Part shown: piece by piece, positions 1 through 13,500 of the stretch
How positions within the stretch are numbered: the first letter of the stretch is position 1
Layout: every line of letters starts with the position of its first letter
Assembly: GCA_964035795.1 (NCBI GenBank)
Contig: OZ038321.1
Span: 19,727,932-19,791,931 of the forward strand
Origin: Pterobdella sp. o SKG-2022
Lineage: Eukaryota; Annelida; Clitellata; Hirudinida; Piscicolidae
Direction of reading: 5' to 3'
Length of the DNA stretch: 64,000 nucleotides
The notes under the pieces: model-generated
Database searches by the model: none
What the model saw: the letters and a program-made list of their open reading frames with translations, nothing else
Told to the model about the DNA's origin: nothing
Program-made: the position numbers and the translations under genes

Positions 1-860
1 AAATTAAACTGTGACAAAATTTTCTACTTTAATTTCCGTCTTGTATATTCAAAAGAATTGAATGGAAGCAACTAAATAATTATTTCTTCATTAATGGGCT
101 TCAAAAGCAAGAAAAACCTATGTTACTTTTCATTCTATTTTTTTTCAATTTTTATGCTCAACAGCAAAAAAAAGCTGTGAATAAATTTATGAAACAGCGC
201 TCAAATCTTGACTCCACTGTGACAAAGACATCCGTTAAGAGCCTTCAAAGCTTTTGATATTTAAGTTTTTTAATGAATTTTTACATAATTTAATTTGAGT
301 TATCAATAAAATAGAATTAATTTTTTAGAATGAGTTTTGTTAATATTTCTTTTTTTTATTTAATTGTTATGACTATTTTCATTTTTGCTTATTTTCTGTT
401 ATGATTTCATTTGTTTATATAAATTCGTTTATTCATTTAATATAAATAGTATAATATTTATTTACGTTTTTTCGTTTATTCTAATTCAATTTATGGAAAC
501 ATAAATTTATTTTTCAGCTTCAATTCTTTCTTATAACTTAGTTACTTTCTTAATGCTATTATTTTTGATTTAAATACTTTTATTCGTTCATCAAAATACC
601 CAATTTTTCCCGACAATGTATTCCACAAAACTATGAAAATTTTTTCAAACAATTTAGTCATTGAATCCAATTTTTCCATTGTTTTTTTTGTGAATGTTAA
701 TATAAGTATCTCTAAGCGCCTCTGATGCACGTTGCAATTTCTATAAAAAACCCATTATATAAATGTGAAAAAATAAATGAATGATTAAACAAATAAATTA
801 GTTAATTAATTAACAAATAAATAACTAAACTAATTAATTAATAAAGAGACTTTAACCCAC

Positions 861-1046
861 ATCTGCACCGGCTTCAAAACTCTGCACAAAGCCAAAGCCA
901 CATAACTTCCAGAGTCTCTTTTTGGTGATGACAATGTTGTCTGGACATAAATTCAAGTGAACTATTCTTTCTACAGTGTGCAGGTAGTTGAGAGCTTTAG
1001 CTATCTGATGGAGGAAAATTGGCATTATGGTTTTGTTACTAATACC
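861..1046 (-). CDS. SCYL2: SCYL2-like exon 4 (pseudokinase catalytic loop)
   Basis: The translation includes PIFLHQIAKALNYLHTVERI, then HLNLCPDNIVI and WKLCGFGFV. These are the positions of the kinase HRD loop and DFG motif, here HLN and GFG, so neither the catalytic Asp nor the metal-binding Asp is present. The acceptor is taken as TATAAG|GGT (1048-1047), phase 0. A slightly longer exon starting near 1064 (adding GLKEYK, which also aligns to the family) would need a different exon 3 donor. The donor is GAT|GTGGGT at 860-859 or GG|GTTAAA at 856-855. Confidence 0.78.
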
Positions 1047-4000
1047 CTTATATTCTTTAAGGCCTTTTTGTTGTATATAAAACGTATATAAATTTATCAA
1101 TATCGGTGATGTCAGAAACTTTATTCTATCGCAAACAGTACGGAAACACTTGAAATTTATTTACCCGTGACATCACCAACTATGAAAAAATTGATTCATT
1201 GGTAAATTTAAAAAAATGTTTACTATCTCCATAAAGTAAGAGAATAATAATCATTAGGAAGCATAAAAATTAATGTTAACTGAGCATTAGAGCATAATAA
1301 ATAAGAAGTTTATTGAGGATTGATGCAAAAGTAGTTTAGGAGTGAAGTTTATTTTTTAATTAATAAACCATATATATACAAATAAGTAATTGAATGGAGT
1401 TTTGAATTTAATAAATATGAAAAATTGATTTTTAGTTTGAATTTGTTGATAATAGTTGAAAAAAGGGAACTATTTCTTTTTGCTTTGGAACTTATTGTTT
1501 GGTTGACTCAATTTTGAAAAATTCTATTTTTTATAAATCTCCAAAACCTCACGTGAGGTGCAACAATAAAAATAATATCAGAAGAAAGTAAAATTTATCA
1601 TATAAAAACAAAAATTTTGATAAATAAATAAGAAAATGAAAAAACTATAAAAAGATATATGAAAAACAAAAGAAAATACCAAAAACTAATATGAAATCAA
1701 AAAAAATGAAAAAACTACTGAAATTTAAGCAAAATGTGGTCAAACTATATAAATCAGAATGGAAGTGATAAAGACGATCGCTTGCTATTCCTTTTAGAGT
1801 TATGAATGAAATAATGAAGAAATGGGCACATAAATACCCCAAAAAGCCAAAATTTCTGATATAAAAGGTATAAAACACAAAAATTATGAATTCTACTAGA
1901 TTATTCATCATAAGGAGTTCAGCAAATAACAAGAAAGCTGCGGTAAAAAGAAAATTTTTAAACTCTATCAAGCTTTTGTATCTGCGGCCCAATTCTCGTC
2001 ACGTTATTCGCACGAAACAATGTTTTCAAATGCTCATGGATAATAAATGCCACACAAACTTCTACACTTAATTTCATATTCTCTTACAAATGGTAGAGAT
2101 TTTTCGACATTCATTTGTAGCGCTATCATGAATTTGATAACTTCATCGTGATTTTCTCGGGTGATTACTTTTGTTCTATGGTTTTTTTTGACTTCATTGT
2201 AACTCAACTTTTATTCAAAAATTACGAAACACTTGAATTATTTGAAGTATCAACACTTTTAAAAGACAAATTCATCATTTTTTTAAAATTCTACATAAAA
2301 ATAATACTCAAAACGATATATGTAATTCCCTAACTGAAAGGAAAATTATTTTGAACTAAATCTTATCATGCTGTATCATAAGGCGGTGAAGAGACAGGTC
2401 AAGGAATATATGCATGAAAGAAAGACTAATTTTGGTAGCTTTAATGTGTGCTAAAGTCAGAACTAGTGTTGAATGAGCATTTGATGATTATAATAACAAT
2501 CAATCTCCACACTGATGAACACAGTAGCAGAATGTATATATGGTCAGTGTTAGCCTACGAAAAATGTGCTGTCATACAACACAAAAATTAACATTTGTTA
2601 GAGCGCATACAAGTCATTAACAAAACGTTTTGATGTGTGGTTGAAAGTTTAAAACTAATATCATTATATTCTATAACTCTATAGAGTGATTAAAAAAGTT
2701 CCCATATTTAAAGATATGCGGAATTTTTAAAACTATGTATGACATGCTGTCTGACGTGACTATAACCTTCGCGTTTGTATTTTAATACTTTAACAATTTG
2801 ATAAATATTCTTATAAATGGGTCGGAAAAGCATAATAAGAAAACACTGAGTGTAATGGTTAAAACCACCAAACACAGTGATGACAGTTCTAACTTTTGGT
2901 TTAGAAGACTGGGAGAGGATTTCAATATACTATGAATTAATATTTGATTGAAGATTCCTTTTATTGATTTTTATAATTTTTCAAAATTTTTATATCTATT
3001 TTTGATTTTTGTGTTAGTTGTAAAAAAGTTTAAAACTATAAATCTATAGTATTCTAGTTAGTTTTCAAAGTATTGAGTTAATCATGAGTTAATAGGAATA
3101 TTTTAAAAAATATTCCACATGAAAGTTGAAGTTTTAAAACGAAAAAACTGAATTAGAAAAATACAACAAACAAAATTGATGAAACGGTTTTAAAAACTGA
3201 ATTACTAAACATTTAATACTTTTTTATCCAAAAGGTACGAAGCCATGCGTTCACAGTGTAACATTTTCTAGGAAAAAATACTTAATCCTCTGTAATTCAG
3301 CATTTGTTTCTTTGGCTTAAAAATAAAAAATTGAATAAATCTAAAGTTTTATTTTTTTTGCATTTACACTGAAAGATTTCTTTATGCATAATCTTTGAAC
3401 TTGGATATGACGCTGGACACTCGGGTGTTTTCCAGTTTTCACAACCATAAAGATAAACTTCTAAGAAAACATAGAAGAATAATCTACACAAAATAATGAA
3501 AAAATTTTTAAGAATTTTATTCAAGAATTAAAAAAAATAATATATAAAATTTTATTTTAAAAACCGAAATTGATCCAAAATAATTAGAAAAAATGAAGAA
3601 ACTAAAAACAAATTGAAAAGAATAAATGTATCAAGAAAATTTAGATAATAAAAATAATTTTTAAAACTGGAAGATTTGAGTTACGGTTATTATGTAGAGT
3701 GGAACACTTTCAAAAGACAAGCCTGCATTAATAAACCATCCAGACGCTCTTACCTCCCCCTAAATTCTTAATTAAAATATAAAAACAAATAAATCAATTT
3801 ACACAGAAAATTTTTAACTAATTTATTTTCAAAAAAATGTATTAAAAGTATGTTGTGCACTAAAAAGTATTATATGAAACACGTCTAACTGCTTAGAAAA
3901 ACTCACCCATTGAAAACTCTATTGAAAAACTCAGCAAAAAAAATAGCAGATCAAAGAAGATCTTTGCAAACATATTGCAGCTATATAACTGAAATGATTG

Positions 4001-4332
4001 AGAAAAGCATGTGTAAAATAAGAACTTGAACATGAATAATGAATGTACCAAAAGCCATCCGTGTCGTTTTGGTCTGAGTACAATGAAATTATTAAGAGCA
4101 TAATAATAAAGAAGACACAATAATTATGATGAGGATGATGGTACTACTACTACTACTACTCCTACTTCTGCTAGTACTACTACTACTACTACTCCTACTT
4201 CTGCTAGTACTATACTACTACTACTACTCCTACTTCTGCTAGTACTACTACTACTACTACTACTATTACTATTAATACTACTACTAATACTAATACTACT
4301 ACTACTACTATTAATACTACTACTAATACTAA

Positions 4333-4370
<38 letters not shown>

Positions 4371-4449
4371 ATACTAATACTACTACTACTAATACTACTA
4401 CTGCTACTAATACTAATACTATTACTACTACTATTATTACTACTACTAG

Positions 4450-4528
<79 letters not shown>

Positions 4529-7500
4529 TTAAAAATTAATAATGATATTTTTCAAAAACTATCAATTGCATTTTATCATAACTAAAAGTACATTTGTTAG
4601 CAGAAGCTTTTTATCGTCACTTTTTTTATGAATTAGTGAGCAAGAGACGCCAGAAAAAAACAATAACTCAAGAAAATGACTTTTTAAGTCAATAAATAAA
4701 AGGACTTATGAATAAGATAGAAGGCGTAGTCATATCTATCTTCAAGTCATAAAAACACTACAATATCGAAAACAATCACATCACAAAAACAGTAGAAAAA
4801 CAGTGGTTTATCAAATTGGAGGAATAACTAAAAATTGGATACAAATAGAGTTTAAAAAGTATGAAACCGCAATAAAAAATGCCGGACTGAAGGTTTTAAA
4901 GCTTTGAAATGTTGTTAAAAATCATTTTGAAGGCAGTCCAAACGATCTATTACTGAGTGTTTGAACTTTTTGATACATTCAAATTGTTTCTTAACTATTT
5001 TAATTATTATGACGCGTGTTTTTATTCAGCTCAACGTTGAAAGTATATAAGTCTTGAAGTGGACATTTCGTACAGTGAAAGCTTCAAATTATGAGAATAT
5101 TAGAAGAATAATAGAGAAAATTTTTCTACGCTAAAATTTTCAGCAAGTAAAGCCTTGCCATAATCACTAGCAAATTTATCAAAAACAGCGAAGAATTTAG
5201 AAGGAAAAAACAGATGTTAATTTTAAGAACGTACAATGTTTTTAAAAAATTAAACAGTTAATTTAATTGGAATAATTCATTCATTTCAAATAGGCGAAAT
5301 ATCATCTCATTCTATAATGATGTCCGCTTATTCTCAGAGAGTTTTCAAAAGAATGTTTTACTCGAGGTTTTTTTGAAATTGTTTGTGAAATAGATAAAAT
5401 TTAATTTAATACTGTTTTGAAAAAAATTTTCTTGATTTGTTACTCCACTCACTACACATATCTGCAAGCAAAATGGGTTTGCAATACAAGCTATAAACAA
5501 TCAACTGCCTTCCACTAATTGGCACAAAAACTTTAGCATCAACTTGATCATCGATATGTAGAAACGGTTCCATTAAAGTATTTAAAAAGTTCTATTGAAC
5601 CTAGAATTTTATAAGAAATTATTTTTTCACAATTTTTGACAAATGAAAAATAGACTAATTTCAAATAAATTGAAAAAAGAAAAAATTAATTAAAAGTCAA
5701 TATTCAATTAATATTTATTTGAAAAAACAAAACCTAAAAGAGTCGAAAGACGTTTTTTGTTATTGTAGAAATTAATATCTTTTGATGAAAAGTTCAGAAT
5801 CAGTTGGTATGACACATACAAATTTTAAAAATTAGCTGATATCTACGTATTTGGTCTCAAAACACCACCTCCACACTTCTTCAATTAGCTATTGTTTTAT
5901 GATGCTTTTTGTTTTCAAAAAGTTAGTTTTTGTTCGAATAAATTGATTACAAAGTTACCATGAATCATTAAAAATAGTTTCAAAAATAATCTAGAAAATA
6001 TATAATAAATTTTAAAATACATTTTTAATAACTAATTTTCAAAATTGTACGTCGATTAAAAAAAGGTTTTCATTACATTTATGACAACAGAAAATACATA
6101 GAAATAGACTGTTATAATTGGAAACATCATCTTTTCTACATTTCATAATGAAATTTTGTTTGGAAACTTCTAGAACAAACATAATTAAAGAACTCCTTGT
6201 TTTGCAATCTGTTAAATATACAAACAAAATTGAAAAAAATTAAACAATCAGTTTTATTATACAAAACATTGTTCGAAAGAATTCTATGCGTTAATTTGTT
6301 TGGGTATATGAATTGGCCCATTAAGATTTGACTATTTTGATAATTGTTTTCCTAAATGACATTGGTTTGTTTATTCAATTTTTTGTTGTTCCTTTTTGCT
6401 GCTGGGTACAAAAAAGTTTTTTTTTTGTTCAAATAAATTAAATCAAAATTAATTAAAATACTTTTGATTATTCAGTGAAACTATTATATTTGAAAAAATG
6501 TTATTCGACTATAAAACACTGGGCTAGTAGGATATCCCTTGATGAATAGCTTCGACTCTGCGGTTTTTATGTAAATTTTGTTGAAAAATTTACATTTCAA
6601 TTCAATCATTTTGGTTTATTAGTTTGATAATTTTTTTTGAATTTATGAAAATATTTCACAAATGTTTTTAAACAGATCAAAATTCAATTCTACTAGGTGT
6701 CTTGCATTGAGTGAATTACACCAAGATGTACGAATATTAAATGAAAAAGACTAGTTAAACAAAAGTGGTTTGATTTATTAGTTTTTTTATTTCCATGTAT
6801 TTATACAGTTCTCATAAAAACAAATTCAAGAATAATTCTCAATTAGAAAAATCGCCTAGTTTGAGGCCTTGTTAATTGTACGATCAATTTAACTTTGCAA
6901 GCATGATTCTTTTATGGGTTTTAAAATGAATTTTCAATATAAATTTTCGATATTCATCAAGGCTTTTTCAAAATTTTGTTATTTTCTAGTGAAAGTAAAT
7001 AAAACAATATCTGTTAAAAATAATTCCATTTGTTATATCGGTCTATATTTTAAAAAATTTCAATGAAGAAGCAACTTAAATCAATATTAAAATCTTTTTT
7101 TTAAAAACTTAAAACATAGATAAATCAAGAACAGAAGTTTTCAATATTTTACCATTCAAATCCTGCTTTCGTTTTTGACACTTCAAAATTATCGTTGTTT
7201 CATTTCAATTTCACAAATTCAAAAAATTTTCATTTTTTTCATGAATTTTAATCTTTTCATGAAAGTCTTATTAATGGGGATTCCATGAATCAAGTTTCTT
7301 ATATTAAATTATATAATGAATAGGCATAAGGCGAAGAGACGCAGCTAAAAGCCGTTACCTATCCGCTTCACCCCTTCTTCAAATCAGCTCAAATGGGCAA
7401 TTGAAAATTATTGAGAATATTCAACTTCGAATTTTGTAGAATAACTAACACAAATTTCTGTTAAGTTGCTTGGCAAGTGTAAAACCATCAAGTCGAATTG

Positions 7501-10500
7501 TTCTCGTGAAGCTTAAAAGTTTTAATTTTTTATGGAGTTCATCTCCCAAGCTGTTTGTTTCAAAGGCGTTTGAAAAGATTTAAAACTTTAGAAGTTTCGA
7601 TATTTTAAAATGGCAAAAATTTTAATAGCTTCATGACAAAATAATTTAAACTATAGAAAAAAAACATCGAATTCAGTATAACTACATTTAGGTTAGCATG
7701 GCTCAATTGAGTTTTAGGACATCGTAAAATTTTCTATTGTTTTATTGAAAAGCTGTACGATTGTATAAACAAATTTTTTTTGGAATGATTTGAACAAAAC
7801 ATAACACGATGCTTATGAGAGACTTTTTAATTCTTGGTACTCAAGTTCAATTGGAAATAATTTATTATATGTTTTAAGTTAAAATAAAGGAATCACACTG
7901 AAACCTTATGTTTAAAAATTAAACACTGAAAATATATACTTATTCATTTCAAATTTGTAGAAGAATCTATGTAGAGTAATTGAGATGGTTTAAAGCCTTT
8001 GCTGCAAATTGATTACAACAAAAATACACTGTGAAACAGGTGCTAACTGATGTTGTGACACGAGACCGATCTGGTGAGTATGTATAATTATCTGGTGACT
8101 TGAGATAATTGTTCTAACGCTCCACCGATTGAGCTATGTGGCTTAATTGCAGGCTTTGTACATAAGCTATCGTGAAAAAAAGCATTTGAAAACTGCCAAA
8201 AGAACGAACTGAAATTCTAAAAGACTTCATTTAGGCCTTTTTCGAATAACCAAATAGAAAAACTTTGATTTTTTTAAAACTTACTGTAAAAAACGCATGA
8301 TACAACCATATAACTGAATGAATTTTCACATAGTAAATGGAGAAGTCATTAAAGTTTTATTTGATAAATGCAATGGTAGATTTAAGCTGCTACAAAAATG
8401 TGTGAGACTCATTACACATAAGAAATGTTTCAGGAAAGTGGATTTAGAGCTCAAGGTGAAATTATAATTTAAATGTTTTAGGAAAGTTTTAACCTTATTT
8501 TTTCATAAAAATTGTTTTGATTTTGTTTGGTGGTAGTCTTTAGTTATAATGATATGAAATTTGATCAATATAATTATTGTGACGTCAACTTCAAAAGCCC
8601 ATAAAATTTAGTTGCAACAGTGGAAATGAAGAAAAAAATTCAAAAGTTAATTTTGTCATTAAATTTACCTAAGTTTCATTTTGGCAATCAAAACAAACTA
8701 AAATATCTAACACTTGGAATTTACAACATTTTATATGAAAAAAGTAAATTTATGAGCACCTGAACACGAAATAAACTATTAAAAATAGCTAATTTCAACA
8801 AAGAATTTTTTTGAGAGTTTTCGAGGACTGCAAAGCACCACATAAAGATTAGTAACTAAAAAAATTTATATTTAGAATTTGAAACTTGGAAATACATGTT
8901 GTTTAAAAACAATTTTTGAAAAAATTATTTTTTGGTTAATTTTTTTTTCTACATCAAGAAAATTGCAAACCCTTAAAATGCCATGAAACAGTTTTTTCAA
9001 AATGAGTTTTTAAGAATTTTTTCTTACTCTCTTTGCGTGTGTGTATTTTTGAAATTAAGGAATCGGCATTTTATATTATTCAACATGTAAAAAAAATAAG
9101 AGCTTCAACAATCTAAATTTTTTTGCGGAAGTTTTCGAAAAAATTAACTTAACTTCTGAATAAAAGAAAATTTTCAAGTTTTTCTGAACGAAAAATAACT
9201 TTTTCAACCTTTTGTGTGCCAATTTATTCATTTGATTCCATATCCAATAAATATTTGAAAAAATTAAAAAAAATTTGAAATTTAAAACTGTGATCTTTTA
9301 AGCACCTTTGAATCAAAAGGTTCAGTTGCGCACTCCTTTGGGAGTTTGAAGTTGTAATATAAGTATTTAAAACACATTGAAACATCTTAAGACTACAAAC
9401 ACTTGTTAACTCGTTTCAAGTAGAAAGTCTTCATGACGTCTTCTTTAAGCCCAACATGGTGGTACAGCAGTCTAAAAACTTCTCAAAATTTCACCAAGTA
9501 GGTTTACAATTTTCAATGTTTGATTACGTGGCGAGGCAAAAAGTTCAAATGCATCTGAACTAATTGAAGAAATTTTTATGATTTCAAGCTAACTTTCTTT
9601 TCAATCGTTTGCATATATCCATTAAATGTTCAAGAGTCTATTTAGTAAAAAAATATATTTTCTGTAATAAGCATTCTTCAAATCGGTGAAAATTCTGATC
9701 AAGAGCGGTAAACACACAGATGGTTTTCAAGGCGTCAAATAACTAAAAATTATATTTGAAAATCATTATTTCAAAATATGTGATTGAATTGGTTTTTATA
9801 AGCAATGAGATAAATATTCTGATACTCGTTTTAAAAATAACTTGGTTATTTCATTTGAATATTTTATAAATATTACGGTTTCAGTTACAATTACATTCCA
9901 AAAATTTTCAAAAATGTAATTCGTTTAAAATGTAAGCAATAAGGCAAAGGATTTTTTCAAGTCAAAGTATAATAAAGAAATTTTTGAACACTGATAGTAT
10001 TTATTATAAAGCTTTGATTAACGATGTAACATTTTCAAATACGTTTGAAATACCTCGAAAACCTTTTAACTAGGCAAATGATTTAGAATACAAGTATTGA
10101 AAATCATCAACTATTTTAAACTGGCATTAGTCAATTACCAACTGTTTTTGTTTTAAAAATTATAGTAAAACTTCAAAGATTTTATAATGTGGTTTAAGTT
10201 TTATGGCATGAAATAAATTTATGAATGAATATAAAAAATATATATATCTTCACGTTATAAAAATTTAATTTCCATTGGTAAAATGATGTGGTTTGAATTT
10301 TTTGAGCGATAAACTTTAATTTATAATAGAAACAAAGCAGTTACTTGTTGGATGCCGCTTAAGATTTCTTCATTCAGTAAGGGCTCCATCTATAAGTGAG
10401 GGGTTGAATATCATTGAAAAAAGAATATTATCTGTCATATCAAACTTCTATTATAAATCTACGAATCTTTGTGAAAAGAACTTACATAACCAAGTACGTG

Positions 10501-13500
10501 AGTCTAGGGGTTGCGACGTTTAAAACAAAAAATTTGAAACCTTCTTTCATCACAATGAATCAAACTAGAAATGCTCTATAAGCAGATGAGAAAAGTCTTA
10601 TTGAAAGAAAAGAAACCATGGCTAATGAAACAGATGGAAAGCCAAAAGAGATGAATGGTGATGCCATTATAAAGAATTTATTGTTTAATTAAGGGTTTTA
10701 AAAATCCATTTTAAAAAAATAATATTTTATTTTTGTCACAATAAATCCTCAAAAATCAAGATGGAAACTGCTTTTTTCAAATCCTTGGAAACTCAGGTGA
10801 GTTTGTGCTTTGCACTTTTGTGGGATTTGAAAAGACAAAATTATTTTTTTATGAGTATAGAATAGAAGTAAAAAATGTATAAAAAAATTAACAAACGATA
10901 GCAATAATAACTCAAAAAGGATATCAACTATCTCAACTAGAAAACTACAAAAATGACTACTTGCATATACCTCGGCCACACCTTATAGGCATGTCCAAGT
11001 TCAGTAAACACATTTATACCTGACGGAAAAATTCCCACAAAGTTTCACGCTTATATATAACGCAGAATTACCCTCAACAGTTCATGAATAAGTTAACATT
11101 TGAAAAAACACGTATATAATTTGAAGGTTGATGACTACAACGCATCAAAAACTTACCATTTGTCCTTTGAATTTATCGTTGATATCAATATTAATTCTGT
11201 TTTTCGACACAATAATAAAAAACTTCAAATAAAAAATTCATTTATTCATATTAAAGAAAAAGTTCTAATACTTTATCTAAACGAAGAATTTTTAAAAAAA
11301 TTTTCAATTCATTCAATTTGTGTACTTCAGCGTGTAATGCTATAGAATGGCCAATTTGGTATCTTCCCATATGGTTTGACTGAAACACTGCTTAGACCCT
11401 TCAGTTAATTATACTTTCCTCAAGATTGGTTGGACGTGATTTCAAAGTTTTTATTGACCTCACAACTTGACTAACAAAAACTATTTTTAACTTTCAAAAT
11501 ACATTTTGAAAAGTTTAAAATAAAAGTGGTTGAAAATATCTATTTATGTTTACATATATGAAACTTTTTCAAAATGGTATTAAACGGTCAGGTTATAATA
11601 ACAAACTGACACGCCTACACAAGCTACCAATGTGCTAAATTATATAATAACAAGTAATAAAAGCTAACATCAAATGATCCAGATTGTTTGGTGAAGAACT
11701 TTTTGGCATTCTCTTGCTCTTTAGGAGTGCTTGGAGGCTGCTGGCTCAACACATTTGACAAACTGCCTAACACGGGCTCCGTAGCGAAAGCTAGCGAAGC
11801 GCTGATGATTTTGGGGTGTTTCACGTAATATTTTTTTTAATGTTTCATTTTATAATGGGAATAAATTATTATTATTTTTATTAAAGTTTTTATAGCGTGC
11901 ATTTTACAAAAAAATTGTTTCAGAAGCGCTCAAAGTTGGTGAGAAATTTTTGACTGAATTTGTTCATGGTATGAGTGGGTTTTCAAAATATAATTGTTTT
12001 ATTTTTGGAAGTTATGTGGTTTTTCCATGTTATAATATAATTTTCATCATTATAAGTGTGTTATTTGAAGATATTTTAAGTTTATGTATGTTATTTTGAG
12101 TGGGTCATCGTATGTATGTTATTAAATGTTATAGTAGATTAGTGGATTTCGTATATTTTTTTGTATTTTATAGGCGTTATTAAAAAGATATATAATCACA
12201 ATTATTTCAAAATGAATCATTTATTTGAAAATTAAATTCCAAAAAATTTAATTTGAAAATCAAATTGTGAGTTGTTGAGTCTTCAAGTAGATTGAAAGAT
12301 TTTTAACCAAATTTGCTTGAGTTATTTGACGATTTGAACTTTTTAAACCTTTTTCATAGTACTACTAAATTATCAAAGCTGACTCTGTTTTTTTTATTTT
12401 TATTTATTTGAAACTTCAGTTTTTGAAAGTTTGAAATAAATTCTCAATAGGCTGTTTGAAAACAATTATTTCCGAAATTAAAATTCAAACCAGAAGCGTA
12501 AAACTTAATGGTTGAACATGTCTTTAACATTTTTAATTAAAAATTCAAACTATTTATTAACTAATTCTGTTAAACTAAAATTTAATTTTTAATTTGATAA
12601 ATTTTTTTGATTAAAATTTTAACTAATTAGGCTTTCAATTTTATAAAATCTAAACTGTTTTTTATTAAATAACTTCAATGAGTCTTGGTTTTTATTCGAT
12701 TTTAATGCCACGTGATTCCCAGCATGTTTTCCAATTTTCTGTCAAACAACTTTATGAAAAATTGAAATATGAAAAAAGATTCTAAACACTTCTACAAGCC
12801 ATCTCAAAAGTATATTCTAATGATTTTAAATAGAAAAAATATTTTAAAAAATAATCTTATCTGAACGAAAGTTTTTCTTTGTTGATGTTTTTAGCTTGAA
12901 ATAATTGAAACTACTCATATCACTCATACAGGAAGGTCTTTTAATCTTCTTTTTGCTGCTTGTTTCTTATGTTTTTGTGACCTATTTCACTTACATTTTA
13001 ACTTTTTTTGATTTTTTTTATGTGACTTTTTCTATTTTTACTGTTTTTTGAGCAAAAGGTAAAGCCTTATAAAATTTATGGAAGAATAAATGCTCCAAAA
13101 ATTTGCTCAGTCTTTTTGATGTTCTTGGCCTCTATAATTACATAATAGCTAAAAGTTTAAAATAGCAGTTTTTTTGAGCATTTCATAAGCATTCCATTAG
13201 ACGTTTTAAAAAGTTGAAGATACTGAATATTCAAAATCTAGTTATTTTATATTTAAATTTCACGCGTCTATTTTTGAGGAAATAGCATATGTTTATTAAT
13301 TTTTCAAAAGTTGTAATGGCAATAGCTTTGAATAACTGTGGCAGCCCTTGATGTAAGCTTCCTCGTCTGCTTTCCTTTGATATACTGTTTGACACAACGT
13401 CAATTTTGAAAAGATTTTTTAAGTAGAAATTTTTCAAATAAACCATCGATCTTTTGAAATATTTTTCCAGTCAAACTTTTCTGGTAAGATTGGGCTTACC

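Larger units (their letters stand above)
1047..11668. other. Intron 3 of the SCYL2-like gene
   Basis: This is AT-rich intronic DNA without a convincing exon on either strand. It contains a trinucleotide microsatellite (4141-4528), a tRNA-like sequence (8055-8142, minus) and two short degenerate relatives of the 38.4 kb inverted-repeat element (3234-3271 and 10009-10041). Open frames of 60-115 codons, such as the antisense Phe/Ile-rich one at 1645-1992, look like chance AT-rich translations. Confidence 0.6.

Noticed and set aside
1645..1992. 115-codon open frame on the minus strand
   Set aside because: Almost all Phe, Ile, Leu and Tyr; a chance translation of AT-rich intron with no motif or splice context.
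10617..10692. Small plus-strand ORF starting at CCATGG (MANETDGKPKEMNGDA)
   Set aside because: Only about 24 codons, no splice donor and no context; insufficient support.
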